From contig NZ_JNZP01000001.1 in assembly GCF_000725545.1 (NCBI RefSeq), forward strand, positions 248,001-312,000: a stretch of 64,000 bases of DNA, given 5' to 3'. A program made the position numbers and the translations under genes. This DNA is from Streptomyces exfoliatus. Lineage in GTDB: Bacteria; Actinomycetota; Actinomycetes; Streptomycetales; Streptomycetaceae. Positions 44,877-53,243 of the stretch are shown here, piece by piece; position 1 is the first letter of the stretch, and every line of letters begins with the position of its first letter. The notes under the pieces are model-generated. The model did no database searches, was not told where the DNA came from, and saw only the letters and a program-made list of their open reading frames with translations.

Positions 44877-45968
44877 TCAGTTCTCCCCGTCAGGCCCCTC
44901 GGACCCGTCCGACGCCTCCGGAGTGGTCGGATCCGGACGCTCGGGCAGCTCCGCGGCGAGCGCCGCCGCGGCCTGGACGAGGGGAAGCGCGAGCAGTGCC
45001 CCGGTTCCCTCACCCACATGGACGCCGTGGTCGAGCAGAGGGTTGAGCGCCATCCGGTCCAGGGCCTTCGCCTGCGCCGGCTCACCGCTGACCTGACCGG
45101 CCAGCCACCAGTCCGGCGCCCGGAACGCCGCCCGCTGCGCCACCAGCGCGCACGCCGCCCCCACCACACCGTCCAGGATCACCGGCATCCGCCGCACCGA
45201 GGCCTGCAGCAGGAAACCGGTCATCGCCGCCAGGTCCGCCCCGCCGACCGCCCCGAGCAGCGCCAACTGATCGCCCAGGACCGGCCGCGCCCGCCGCAGC
45301 GCGTCCCGGATCGCCGCGCACTTGCGCATCCACGCTAGATCGTCGATCCCGGCGCCGCCCCGGCCCGTCACCACGGACGCGTCCGTCCCGCACAGGGCCG
45401 CGATCAGGGTGGACGCGGGCGTCGTCCCGCCGACGCTCAGGTCCCCGAGCACCACCAGATCGGTGCCCGAGTCCGCCTCCTCGTCGGCGATCGCGATACC
45501 GAGCCGGACCGCCGCCTCGGTCTCCTCGGCCGTCAGCGCGTCCTCCACGTCGATCCGGCCGCTGCCGCGCCGCACCCGGTGGCGTACCACCTCGGCCGGC
45601 AGCAGCTCCGGGTCGCAGTCGAGACCGGCGTCCACGACGCGCACCGGCACGCACGTCGACCGGGCGAGCACGGCGACGGGGCTCGCCCCTTCGAGGACCG
45701 CCCGCACCAGCTCGTGCGCGGTACCCGCCGGGCGGCCCGACACGTCCAGCGAGGCCACCCCGTGGTCGCCCGCGAAGAGCACCACCTTCGGCTGCTCGAT
45801 CGCCCGCACCTTGACCGAGGCCTGCGCGGCCGACAGCCACTCACCGAGCTCGTCGAGCCGGCCGAGGGCCCCCGGCGGCACGACCAGCCGCTCACGGCGC
45901 TCCTCGGCGTCACGCCGGATCCCGCCGTCGGCGCGCTCGATCAGATCGGAGAAGTCGTCCAGATTCAC
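44877..45968 (-). CDS. cobT: Nicotinate-nucleotide-dimethylbenzimidazole phosphoribosyltransferase
   Basis: 363 residues from the GTG at 45968 (VNLDDFSDLIERADGGIRRD). CobT signatures: PPGALGRLDELGEWL, VVLFAGDHGVASLDVSGRPA, LVVLGDLSVGGTTPASTLIA, GRGGAGIDD and HVGEGTGALLALPL, which includes the catalytic Glu. It makes alpha-ribazole phosphate, the B12 lower-ligand precursor used by CobS. The acidic C-terminal tail (PDPTTPEASDGSEGPDGEN) is unusual. It is downstream of the MBL-CobU fusion on the same strand but separated by 217 bp containing a large inverted-repeat element. Confidence 0.96.
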   Translation of the reverse strand: MNLDDFSDLIERADGGIRRDAEERRERLVVPPGALGRLDELGEWLSAAQASVKVRAIEQPKVVLFAGDHGVASLDVSGRPAGTAHELVRAVLEGASPVAVLARSTCVPVRVVDAGLDCDPELLPAEVVRHRVRRGSGRIDVEDALTAEETEAAVRLGIAIADEEADSGTDLVVLGDLSVGGTTPASTLIAALCGTDASVVTGRGGAGIDDLAWMRKCAAIRDALRRARPVLGDQLALLGAVGGADLAAMTGFLLQASVRRMPVILDGVVGAACALVAQRAAFRAPDWWLAGQVSGEPAQAKALDRMALNPLLDHGVHVGEGTGALLALPLVQAAAALAAELPERPDPTTPEASDGSEGPDGEN

Positions 45969-46001
45969 GGGTTCCGCCTTGAGACAAATCAGCGAGGGCT
46001 T

Positions 46002-46161
46002 GGGGCTGTCTTTTGGATCATGCCGGGCTCGCGGGGTCTGGTGCCGCACCTCGCCGCGTTGTCGTCACTCGCCATGGCTCCGCCATGACTCCCTCCTCCG
46101 CCTCGCGATGCACGGCACCAGACCCCGCTCCCTGATCCGGCCTGATCCGAACGACAGGCCC
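46002..46161. repeat. 160-bp nested inverted-repeat element between cobU and cobT
   Basis: Outer arms 46002-46027 and 46136-46161 match at 21 of 26 positions when one is inverted. An inner perfect 14-bp pair, GGGGTCTGGTGCCG (46033-46046) and its complement (46113-46126), is nested inside, and the apex holds GCCATGGCTCCGCCATG. The whole could fold into one long stem. Very similar intergenic elements seem familiar from other Streptomyces genomes; a MITE/REP-like origin is inference. No open frame. Confidence 0.7.
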
Positions 46162-46176
46162 TGGGCCTGTCGTTCG
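46148..46176 (-). terminator. Perfect hairpin after cobU, sharing an arm with the large element
   Basis: CGAACGACAGGCCC-T-GGGCCTGTCGTTCG: 14-bp stem around one base, 10 bp beyond the cobU stop. Its right-hand partner of the large element (46136-46161) is also its left arm, so the two foldings exclude each other. Confidence 0.7.
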
Positions 46177-46185
46177 GCTCGCACC

Positions 46186-47388
46186 CTACCCGCGCAGCAC
46201 CAGAGCCTGACCGGCGACCACGAGGACGACCTCCTCGCACTCGTCGGCGAACGCCGCGTTCAGCCGGCCCAGCTCGTCCCGGAACCGCCGTCCCGCCGCC
46301 GTCGCCGGCACCACCCCCGAACCGACCTCGTTCGTCACCGCCACGACCGTACGGCGGGTCGCCCGCACCGCCGCCACCAGCTCCGCCGTCCGCTTCCGCA
46401 GCGCCGTCTGCCCGCCGGCCGCCCACCGCTCGTCGTCCCAGGCGCCGACCCGGTCCATGGCGTCCGTCAGCCACAGCGACAGACAGTCGACGAGCAGCGC
46501 GGGCCCGTCCTCCGCGAGCAGGGGTACGAGGTCACAGGTCTCGGCGGTGCGCCAGGAACCCGGCCGCCGCTCCCGGTGCAGGCCCACCCGCTCCGCCCAC
46601 TCCGGATCGCCCTCCCGGCTCCCGCCCGTCGCCACGTACAGCACCTCGGGGAACGACTCCAGGCGCCGCTCGGCCTCCACCGACTTCCCCGACCTGGCCC
46701 CTCCCGTCACCAGGGTCCGCCGGGGCACGTCCGGCACCTCGTGGTACTCGCCCACGTACAGCGTCGTCCCGTCCGGCACCGCCCGCGCCCCCGCCGACGC
46801 GAGCCGCCGGTCCAGCTCGGCGCCGGTCGGCGCGTCGTGGTCCAGGTGCACCGCGATCACCTCGGTCGCCGGCCCGACCGCGCCCGCCGCCCGCAGCCGC
46901 GCCAGCGCGTCCGGGCGGCCCGTCACATCGGCCAGCACCATGTCGTACGGCGCCCGGTGGTCCTCCGGGAGCCCCGCCGGGGCCCCGCCCGGCGGCAGAT
47001 AGAGCAGCCGCTCGCCCTCCGCCGAGGTCACCTCGTACCCGGTACCGGGGGAGTCCATCGCGACGGCCCGCACCCGGTGCCCGCTGATCAGCGTCAACTC
47101 CCGTCCGTCCGGCACCCGCCCGGCGGTCGGAAGTCCCGCGGGCAGTTCGACGGCGGGCCCGTCGTGCGGGTGGGTCAGCAGGACCTGCCGGACCCCGACC
47201 AGCGAATGACCCGAACGGGCCGCCGCGAGCGGGGCGCCCGGAGTCAGGTCGAGCAGCAGGGCCCCGTCCACGAGCAGTGCCGTCGCGGCGCGGGCCCGGG
47301 GCCCGCGGGAGAGCGCGCACACGGCGCAGGGACAGTCGGGGCGGGGGAGCCCGAGCGGGGCGCCGGTGCCGAGCAGAGTCAGTTCCAC
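46186..47388 (-). CDS. cobU: MBL-like domain fused to CobU (adenosylcobinamide kinase/guanylyltransferase)
   Basis: 400 residues from the GTG at 47388, with GGGAGGA 7 nt ahead. Residues 1-~220 resemble a metallo-beta-lactamase/PhnP-like fold (LTLLGTGAPLGLPRPDCPCA, QVLLTHPHDGPAVELPAG, VIAVHLDHDAPTGAEL), though with a weakened His signature (THPHDG). Residues ~225-400 are CobU: P-loop LVTGGARSGKSVEAE, EVLYVATGGSREGDPEWAER, then VDCLSLWLTDAM and VTNEVGSGVVPATAAGRRFR. CobU phosphorylates and GMP-activates cobinamide before CobS. Fusion of these two parts is common in streptomycetes as I recall. Confidence 0.93.
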   Translation of the reverse strand: MELTLLGTGAPLGLPRPDCPCAVCALSRGPRARAATALLVDGALLLDLTPGAPLAAARSGHSLVGVRQVLLTHPHDGPAVELPAGLPTAGRVPDGRELTLISGHRVRAVAMDSPGTGYEVTSAEGERLLYLPPGGAPAGLPEDHRAPYDMVLADVTGRPDALARLRAAGAVGPATEVIAVHLDHDAPTGAELDRRLASAGARAVPDGTTLYVGEYHEVPDVPRRTLVTGGARSGKSVEAERRLESFPEVLYVATGGSREGDPEWAERVGLHRERRPGSWRTAETCDLVPLLAEDGPALLVDCLSLWLTDAMDRVGAWDDERWAAGGQTALRKRTAELVAAVRATRRTVVAVTNEVGSGVVPATAAGRRFRDELGRLNAAFADECEEVVLVVAGQALVLRG

Positions 47389-47479
47389 CCTCAGATCCTC
47401 CCGCGCCACCGCGAGCCGTGCGCGCCCGGCTACGCTGCGGGCAGGAAACCGATCATCCGGTGAGCGCCAGGAGGCGGAC

Positions 47480-47686
47480 ATGGCATGGACGTGGCGGTTC
47501 GAGAAGTCCGACGGCACGGAGGTCGAGCCGGTGGTGACTCCGGAGGAGTTCACCACCCAGGGCGACGCGGAGAGCTGGATCGGCGAACACTGGCGTGACC
47601 TCCTGGGCGGCGGCGCGGCCCAGGTGACCCTGTCGGAGGACGGCACGAAGGTCTACGGCCCGATGCCGCTGGACGCGGAGGGCTAG
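47480..47686 (+). CDS. Small conserved protein (68 aa)
   Basis: 68 residues from the ATG at 47480 with AGGAGG 5 nt upstream. Acidic, Trp-rich start (MAWTWRFEKSDGTEVEP), then FTTQGDAESWIGEHWRDLLG and VTLSEDGTKVYGPMPL. It is soluble with no motif I can assign to a family. Divergent from the MBL-CobU gene (91 bp). The excellent ribosome site and intact codon bias make it a probable real gene. A hairpin follows. Confidence 0.8.
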   Translation: MAWTWRFEKSDGTEVEPVVTPEEFTTQGDAESWIGEHWRDLLGGGAAQVTLSEDGTKVYGPMPLDAEG

Positions 47687-47703
47687 AGCGCCCGGCGGCC
47701 AGG

Positions 47704-47730
47704 GGGTGCGGGGCCACGGGCCCCGCACCC
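47704..47730. terminator. Bidirectional terminator
   Basis: Perfect 12-bp stem GGGTGCGGGGCC with ACG loop, between the convergent 68-aa and protease genes. Confidence 0.8.
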
Positions 47731-47758
47731 CGAACCGGGGTCCCGCCGGAGGTCACCG

Positions 47759-48865
47759 TCACATCTCGCCGAGCGTGACCTCCGCCTTCTTGGTGGACCC
47801 GCCCCGCTCGTACGTCACCGTCACCTCGTCGCCCGGCCGGCGTGAGGCCAGCGCCTCCGACAGGGAGGTGATCGTCGTGATGTCCGTGTCGCCGAGCCGC
47901 GTGATCACATCCCCCGGCTTCAGCCCGGCCTTGCCCGCCGCCCCGTTCGCCGGCGCCTCGACCACCGCCACGCCCGCGGGCTCGTAGTCGTCGTTCAGCA
48001 CCGTACGGCCGGTGATGTTCAGGGCGGCCCGGCCCGAGTCCGTCACCTTGCCGTCCTTGATGATCTGGTCCGCGACCGTCCGCACCATCGACGCGGGGAT
48101 CGCGAACCCGATGCCCGCCGCGGCACCGCCGCCCATCTCCGGGTCGCTCGCCGCGAGCGTGGGGATGCCGATGACCTCGCTGTCCAGGTTCACCAGCGCG
48201 CCCCCGCTGTTGCCGGGGTTGATCGCGGCCGACGTCTGGACCATGTTCCCGATGGTCGCGCCGGTGCCGCCCCCGTCCCGGCCCTCACTGACCGTGCGGC
48301 CGGTCGCCGAGACGATGCCCTGGGTGACGCTGCCGGAGAGCCCGAGGGGCGAGCCCATCGCGAGGACGATCTGTCCCATGTCGACGGCCGCCGAATCGCC
48401 GAACTTCGCCGGCTTGAGGCCCTGGGGAGGGGACTCCAGCCGGATGACGGCGAGGTCCTGCTCGGGGTACGTGGAGACGAGCCGGGCGTCGACCGGCTGC
48501 CCGCCGGTCGCGGCCGTGACCTTGAAGGTCTTCTCCTGGCCGACCACGTGCGCGTTGGTGACGATGTGGCCCTTGGCGTCGTAGACGACTCCGGAGCCGA
48601 GACTGTTCTCCGCGTCGATCTGCACGACCGACGGCAGGACGTTCTTGATGACGGCCCGGTAGTCGTCCTGGAGGTCGTTCGCGGCGAGTGGCGCCGCCGC
48701 CTGGGTGGAGCGTTCCGGCGGGGCCGTGTCCCCGGTGGCCGAGGAGCAGCCGCTGACGAGCGTGACGGCGCAGGCCGCGGCGGTCAGCGGCAGGAGGAGG
48801 CGCGGGACACGGGTACAGGCATGAGTACGGGTACGGGCCTGGGCCCGGGCACGGAAGACGTCCAT
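47759..48865 (-). CDS. HtrA/DegP-like serine protease lipoprotein with PDZ domain
   Basis: 368 residues from the ATG at 48865. A basic N-terminus and hydrophobic stretch end in lipobox LVSGC (Cys ~40), so it is anchored outside the membrane. Trypsin-like triad: TNAHVVG (His), DLAVIRL (Asp), NPGNSGGALVN (Ser). A PDZ domain (PANGAAGKAGLKPGDVITRL) occupies the C-terminus. It probably degrades or refolds damaged extracytoplasmic proteins. It stands near pspA and other envelope genes but is not in an evident operon with them. Confidence 0.93.
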   Translation of the reverse strand: MDVFRARAQARTRTHACTRVPRLLLPLTAAACAVTLVSGCSSATGDTAPPERSTQAAAPLAANDLQDDYRAVIKNVLPSVVQIDAENSLGSGVVYDAKGHIVTNAHVVGQEKTFKVTAATGGQPVDARLVSTYPEQDLAVIRLESPPQGLKPAKFGDSAAVDMGQIVLAMGSPLGLSGSVTQGIVSATGRTVSEGRDGGGTGATIGNMVQTSAAINPGNSGGALVNLDSEVIGIPTLAASDPEMGGGAAAGIGFAIPASMVRTVADQIIKDGKVTDSGRAALNITGRTVLNDDYEPAGVAVVEAPANGAAGKAGLKPGDVITRLGDTDITTITSLSEALASRRPGDEVTVTYERGGSTKKAEVTLGEM

Positions 48866-48962
48866 GCCCGGAGTATCCGTTTCCTCCCCGCCCTGGGCCC
48901 GACGAGCGCACCCGATCAGGGGTGCCGGACCCGCCACTCCAGGTCCGGGCCCCGCAGGACGA

Positions 48963-49739
48963 TCAGCCCCGTACCCCGCACAGGTGCAGCAGCGCCGCGA
49001 TCCGCCGGTACGGCTCCGTGCGCCCCGCCCGGTCCTCGGCGGCGAGCAGCCGCTCCAGTTCCTCGGCGGCCGGCAGGCCCGCCTCGGCGGGGACGCCGTC
49101 CGTGAAGACCCGTACCCCGTACCAGGCGTGCAGCGGCGCCGCGATCCCGGCGAGCGTCGCCGTCAGCGCGTCCAGCCGGTCGGCCCGCACCTTGACGCCG
49201 TGGTCGTCCGTGTAGACGTCCGAGTCGAAGCCGGTGAGCGCACCGGACCAGTCCCCGGCGAGCCCCGGCCGCATGGCGAGGGCGTCGGCGTTGCGCACGA
49301 CCAGGGAGAGCAGTCCGCCGGGCGCCAGCATCCGGGCCAGGCCGGCGAGCAGCGCGTCCGGCTCGTCCGCGTACATGAGGACGCCGTGGCAGAGGACCAC
49401 GTCGAAGCTGCCGGGCAGGAAGTGCACCCCGGTCTCGCGACCGTCGCCCTCGATCAGCCGGACGCGCTCGCGGATCCCGGCGGGCTCCGTGGCCAGCGAG
49501 TCGCGGGCCGCCTTCAGCAGGTCGGGATCGGCTTCCAGGCCGGTCACGGTGTGACCGGCGCGTGCTAGGCGCAGGGCCTGCGTGCCCGGCCCCATGCCCG
49601 CGTCGAGGATCCGCAGCCGCTGCCCCACGGGGTAGCGGCCCGATATCTGCTCGTCGAGCTGCCGGGCGACGATCTCCTGCCGGATGGTGTCGCGCAGCCC
49701 GCCGGAAACGGCGGGCCAGTGCGCGACGGCGGGCAGCAC
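48963..49739 (-). CDS. SAM-dependent methyltransferase
   Basis: 258 residues from the GTG at 49739 (VLPAVAHWPAVSGGLRDTIR). Motif I is LRILDAGMGPGTQALRLARA, followed by VTGLEADPDLL (acidic ribose contact), GSFDVVLCHGVLMYADEPDA and LAPGGLLSLVV. It resembles CmoM/UbiE-like class I enzymes; the substrate is unknown. GGAGG stands about 11 nt before the start, somewhat far. A start further upstream (CTG near 49808, close to the DUF3043 stop) cannot be excluded. Downstream of DUF3043, same strand. Confidence 0.88.
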   Translation of the reverse strand: MLPAVAHWPAVSGGLRDTIRQEIVARQLDEQISGRYPVGQRLRILDAGMGPGTQALRLARAGHTVTGLEADPDLLKAARDSLATEPAGIRERVRLIEGDGRETGVHFLPGSFDVVLCHGVLMYADEPDALLAGLARMLAPGGLLSLVVRNADALAMRPGLAGDWSGALTGFDSDVYTDDHGVKVRADRLDALTATLAGIAAPLHAWYGVRVFTDGVPAEAGLPAAEELERLLAAEDRAGRTEPYRRIAALLHLCGVRG

Positions 49740-49804
49740 CGGGCCACCCGCCTCCGATGTCGCCGCGCCGAACGCCCGCTCGACGGGCTCCGAACTGTCG
49801 GCGC

Positions 49805-50410
49805 TCAGGGCCGCTCTCCGCGCTTGACCTGCGGCTTCGGCAGTCGCAGTCGGCGCATCTGAAGCGTGCGCATCAGGCCGTAGGCGATGGCGCCGCGCTT
49901 CGGCTCGTTCGGGAAGCGCTCGCCCAGCTGCTTCCGCAGGCGGAGCCAGATGCCGATGGAGTCGATGACGATCAGGATGATCACACCGAGCCAGAGCAGC
50001 AGGGAGATGTTCTGCAGCGCCCGGTTGGTGTTGCCGAACAGCGACAGCACGAGGATCACCACGGCCATCGGCAGGAAGAACTCGGCGATCGCGAACCGGG
50101 AGTCGACGAAGTCGCGCACGAAGCGGCGGACCGGACCCTTGTCGCGGGCCGGCAGATAACGCTCGTCGCCACTGGCCAGCGCTTCGCGCTGACGGGCCAG
50201 GTCCGAGCGGCGTGCCTCGCGCTGGCGCTTGGCGGCCTCCTTGCGGTCGGTCGGCACCGTCGCGGCGCGCCGACGCTGGGTCTGCGCCTCACTCCGCTTC
50301 GGGGTCGGGCGGCCCTTGGGGGCCTCAGGGTCGCGGGGCTGCTTGCTGGAGAGGTCATCCGTCACCTTGTCGGTGGGGGCCTTCTCGTCCTTCGAACGGC
50401 TACGGAACAC
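49805..50410 (-). CDS. DUF3043 membrane protein
   Basis: 201 residues from the GTG at 50410 (VFRSRSKDEKAPTDKVTDDL); a TTG three codons earlier also fits. A long basic, charged N-terminal region (RPTPKRSEAQTQRRRAATVP) precedes two helices (IAEFFLPMAVVILVLSLFG and ISLLLWLGVIILIVIDSIGI). Actinobacterial family of unknown function. No strong Shine-Dalgarno at either start, so translation may be leaderless or weak. Divergent from pspA across 290 bp. Confidence 0.88.
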   Translation of the reverse strand: MFRSRSKDEKAPTDKVTDDLSSKQPRDPEAPKGRPTPKRSEAQTQRRRAATVPTDRKEAAKRQREARRSDLARQREALASGDERYLPARDKGPVRRFVRDFVDSRFAIAEFFLPMAVVILVLSLFGNTNRALQNISLLLWLGVIILIVIDSIGIWLRLRKQLGERFPNEPKRGAIAYGLMRTLQMRRLRLPKPQVKRGERP

Positions 50411-50700
50411 AAAACCCAAGGGTACGGGGTGACGAGCATGAACCCCATGTCGGGCGGGAACGATCCGCTAACGGACTGCGTCTTCGGCGGTACGTACGGG
50501 AGGACGTGCGCGTTTCCCTCAGTTCTGTCCACACCCTTAGATCCGTCTACACCCTGCGCGGGAGGGATCACCGGGCGCAGTCGTCCTTGGGGAGGAGCGC
50601 ATCCCGCTCCGAACAGTGCGGTAATGGAGACAGGGCCCGTAGTGTGGATCCTGTCGAAGAGCTGGAGCCGAAGTCCGTCAGAAGGGGGCGCGCGAAGCCC

Positions 50701-51498
50701 ATGAGCGGTGTCATGAAGCGTATGGGGATGATCTTCCGCGCGAAGGCGAACAAGGCCCTTGACCGGGCCGAGGATCCGCGCGAAACGCTCGATTACTCCT
50801 ACCAGAAGCAGCTGGAGCTGCTGCAGAAGGTACGACGGGGCGTCGCCGACGTCGCCACCTCCCGCAAGCGGCTCGAACTCCAGCTGAACCAGCTGCAGGG
50901 GCAGTCCGCCAAGCTGGAGGACCAGGGCCGCAAGGCGCTCGCCCTCGGCCGTGAGGACCTGGCGCGCGAGGCGCTGTCCCGGCGTGCCGCGCTGCAGCAG
51001 CAGGTCAGCGACCTGGAGGTGCAGCACCAGACGCTGCAGGGCGAGGAGGAGAAGCTCACGCTCGCCGCCCAGCGCCTGCAGGCGAAGGTCGACGCCTTCC
51101 GCACCAAGAAGGAGACCATCAAGGCGACCTACACGGCTGCCCAGGCCCAGACGCGGATCGCCGAGTCGTTCTCCGGCATCTCGGAGGAGATGAGCGACGT
51201 CGGCCTCGCGATCCAGCGGGCCGAGGACAAGACCGCGCAGCTCCAGGCCCGCGCGGGCGCGATCGACGAGCTGCTCGCCTCGGGCGCCCTGGACGACCAG
51301 TCCGGTCTCGCGAAGGACGACATCCAGGCGGAGCTGGACCGGCTCTCCGGCGGTACGGACGTCGAGCTGGAGCTCCAGCGCATGAAGGCGGAGCTGGCCG
51401 GTGGCCCCTCGGCGCAGCAGCAGGCCCTCGAGGGCGGCGGTGCGGCGACGCCGCAGGACCGCGCCAAGGAGCAGTCCCACCCGCGCTTCGAGAAGTAG
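50701..51498 (+). CDS. pspA: PspA/IM30 family membrane-stress protein
   Basis: 265 residues from the ATG at 50701 with GAAGGGGG upstream. After MKRMGMIFRAKANKALDRAE comes a long coiled coil (residues ~25-190, e.g. RRGVADVATSRKRLELQLNQ), typical of PspA/Vipp1 ESCRT-III-like proteins that coat and repair the inner membrane face. The C-terminal tail (SAQQQALEGGGAATPQDRAK) is flexible. Followed 27 bp later by pspAA, as in other actinobacteria, forming a two-gene unit closed by strong hairpins. Confidence 0.93.
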   Translation: MSGVMKRMGMIFRAKANKALDRAEDPRETLDYSYQKQLELLQKVRRGVADVATSRKRLELQLNQLQGQSAKLEDQGRKALALGREDLAREALSRRAALQQQVSDLEVQHQTLQGEEEKLTLAAQRLQAKVDAFRTKKETIKATYTAAQAQTRIAESFSGISEEMSDVGLAIQRAEDKTAQLQARAGAIDELLASGALDDQSGLAKDDIQAELDRLSGGTDVELELQRMKAELAGGPSAQQQALEGGGAATPQDRAKEQSHPRFEK

Positions 51499-51525
51499 CG
51501 CCACAGGCGACGGACAGGACGCGTC

Positions 51526-51804
51526 ATGATCGTACGGATCATGGGGGAGGGCCAGTGGGTACTGGCCGACAGCCACTTCGTCGAGCTGAACAAGCTCGAC
51601 GACGAGCTGCTCGACGAGATGGAATCGGGGGACGGGGAAGGGTTCCGGCGCACGCTGGGTGCCCTCCTGGACGCGGTCCGGCGGATCGGTGAGCCGCTCC
51701 CGGACGACGCCCTGGAGCCGTCGGAGCTGATCCTTCCGGCTCCGGACGCGAGCCTCGACGAGGTCAGGGAGATGCTCTCCGACGACGGCCTGATCCCCGG
51801 CTGA
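51526..51804 (+). CDS. pspAA: PspA-associated protein PspAA
   Basis: 92 residues, acidic (MIVRIMGEGQWVLADSHFVE, LNKLDDELLDEMESG, then LPDDALEPSELILPAPDASL). Matches the small PspAA family always found next to pspA in actinobacteria and archaea; it likely modulates PspA. The start codon overlaps no neighbour, and the gap to pspA is 27 bp with a possible GGACAGGA site. No helix-turn-helix or membrane segment. Confidence 0.9.
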   Translation: MIVRIMGEGQWVLADSHFVELNKLDDELLDEMESGDGEGFRRTLGALLDAVRRIGEPLPDDALEPSELILPAPDASLDEVREMLSDDGLIPG

Positions 51805-51825
51805 CGCACCACTGACGCACCACCA

Positions 51826-51859
51826 CTGTCCCGCCACCCCGCCAGGGGCGGCGGGACAG
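51826..51859 (+). terminator. pspA operon terminator
   Basis: CTGTCCCGCC and its complement enclose an inner CCCC-GCCA-GGGG pair, 21 bp after the pspAA stop. A second hairpin (CGGTACGGGC type) follows at 51868-51896. Confidence 0.8.
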
Positions 51860-51867
51860 GCGCTGTC

Positions 51868-51896
51868 CGGTACGGGCAGCGGGGCCGCCCGTACCG
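51868..51896 (+). terminator. Second hairpin downstream of pspAA
   Basis: CGGTACGGGC-A-GC-GGG-GC-C-GCCCGTACCG; tandem with the preceding hairpin and before the histidine kinase gene. Confidence 0.55.
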
Positions 51897-52004
51897 CCGA
51901 GCCCGGCCCCGGCGCCCGTTCCCCGCCCGTACCTGGCACACCGGCCATCGCCCCCGTACGGCCCGGGCCCCGGCCCAGGGTTCCGCCCCGTACCGTTGTC
52001 CCCC

Positions 52005-53243
52005 GTGACCTCCACCGGCCCCGCCACCGGCACGCTCTACACCCGCCTCCGCGACTGTTTCCGCGACCATCCGCTCGCCTTCGACGCGACCATCGCGTTC
52101 GGCGCGCTCGTCGCCATGATCGCCGGGTCCTTCACCGACCCGCACGGCAGCCCGGACGGGCCGACCTTCGGCGACCACACGCCCGACGTGTGGAGCGTGC
52201 TGATCATGGTCGCCGGGGCGGCCGCGCTCGTGCTGCGCCGCCGCCACCCCTTCCGCGTGCTCTGCTTCACCGTGACGATCACGCTCTTCGAGCTGATCAA
52301 CGACACCAGACCCGCCCCCATCGCCATGAGCGCCGTCGTCGCCCTCTACACGGTCGCCTCCCGCACCGACCGCCCCACCACCTGGCGCGTCGGACTCGTC
52401 ACGATGGCCGTGCTCACCGCCGCCGCCATGACCTTCGGCCCGACCCACTGGTACGCGCAGGAGAACCTCGGCGTCTTCGCGTGGACCGGCATGGCCGCGG
52501 CCGCCGGGGACGCCGTCCGCAGCCGCCGGGCCTTCGTCGACGCGATACGGGAGCGCGCCGAACGCGCCGAACGCACCCGCGAGGAGGAGGCGGGCCGCCG
52601 GGTCGCCGAGGAGCGGCTGCGGATCGCCCGCGACCTCCACGACGTCGTCGCCCACCACATCGCCCTGGTGAACGTCCAGGCCGGCGTCGCCGCCCATGTC
52701 ATGGACAAGCGCCCCGACCAGGCCAAGGAGGCGCTCGCGCACGTGCGCGAGGCCAGTCGCTCCGCGCTCGACGAGCTCCGCGCCACCGTGGGTCTGCTGC
52801 GTCAGTCCGGCGACCCGGAGGCCCCCACCGAACCGGCCCCCGGCCTCGCCGTGCTCGACGGGCTCCTCGACAGCTTCCGCAAGGCCGGGCTCCCGGTCAC
52901 CCTGGCCCGCTCCGACGGGGACAAGCCGCTGCCCGGGACCGTCGATCTCGCCGCGTACCGGATCGTTCAGGAGGCCCTGACCAATGTGCGCAAGCACGCG
53001 GGACCGGACGCCGAGGCCGAGGTGAGCGTCGTCCGGGTGGGCCGTACGGTCGAGATCACCGTCCTCGACAACGGCGCCCCGCAGTCGCAGGCCCCCGTCG
53101 ACTCCGGCGGCCACGGCCTGCTCGGCATGCGCGAACGGGTCGGCGCGCTCGGCGGCACGCTGACCGCCGCCCCCCGGTACGGCGGCGGATTCCGCGTACA
53201 GGCGATACTGCCGGTGACGTCCCGTACGGGGGAGGACACATGA
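52005..53243 (+). CDS. Sensor histidine kinase, NarL/HisKA_3 type
   Basis: 412 residues from the GTG at 52005 (VTSTGPATGTLYTRLRDCFR); TTG at 51996 is an alternative. Four to six hydrophobic segments in the first ~170 residues form the sensor. The HisKA_3 phosphoacceptor is in RDLHDVVAHHIALVNVQAGV, with the N-box in IVQEALTNVRKHAG and the G-box HGLLGMRERVGALGG. It phosphorylates the response regulator encoded next, whose start overlaps its stop (ATGA). Signal unknown. Confidence 0.93.
   Translation: MTSTGPATGTLYTRLRDCFRDHPLAFDATIAFGALVAMIAGSFTDPHGSPDGPTFGDHTPDVWSVLIMVAGAAALVLRRRHPFRVLCFTVTITLFELINDTRPAPIAMSAVVALYTVASRTDRPTTWRVGLVTMAVLTAAAMTFGPTHWYAQENLGVFAWTGMAAAAGDAVRSRRAFVDAIRERAERAERTREEEAGRRVAEERLRIARDLHDVVAHHIALVNVQAGVAAHVMDKRPDQAKEALAHVREASRSALDELRATVGLLRQSGDPEAPTEPAPGLAVLDGLLDSFRKAGLPVTLARSDGDKPLPGTVDLAAYRIVQEALTNVRKHAGPDAEAEVSVVRVGRTVEITVLDNGAPQSQAPVDSGGHGLLGMRERVGALGGTLTAAPRYGGGFRVQAILPVTSRTGEDT

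Noticed and set aside
45969..46185. Cobalamin riboswitch near cobT/cobU
   Set aside because: No B12-box pattern was seen; the structure is a simple nested inverted repeat.
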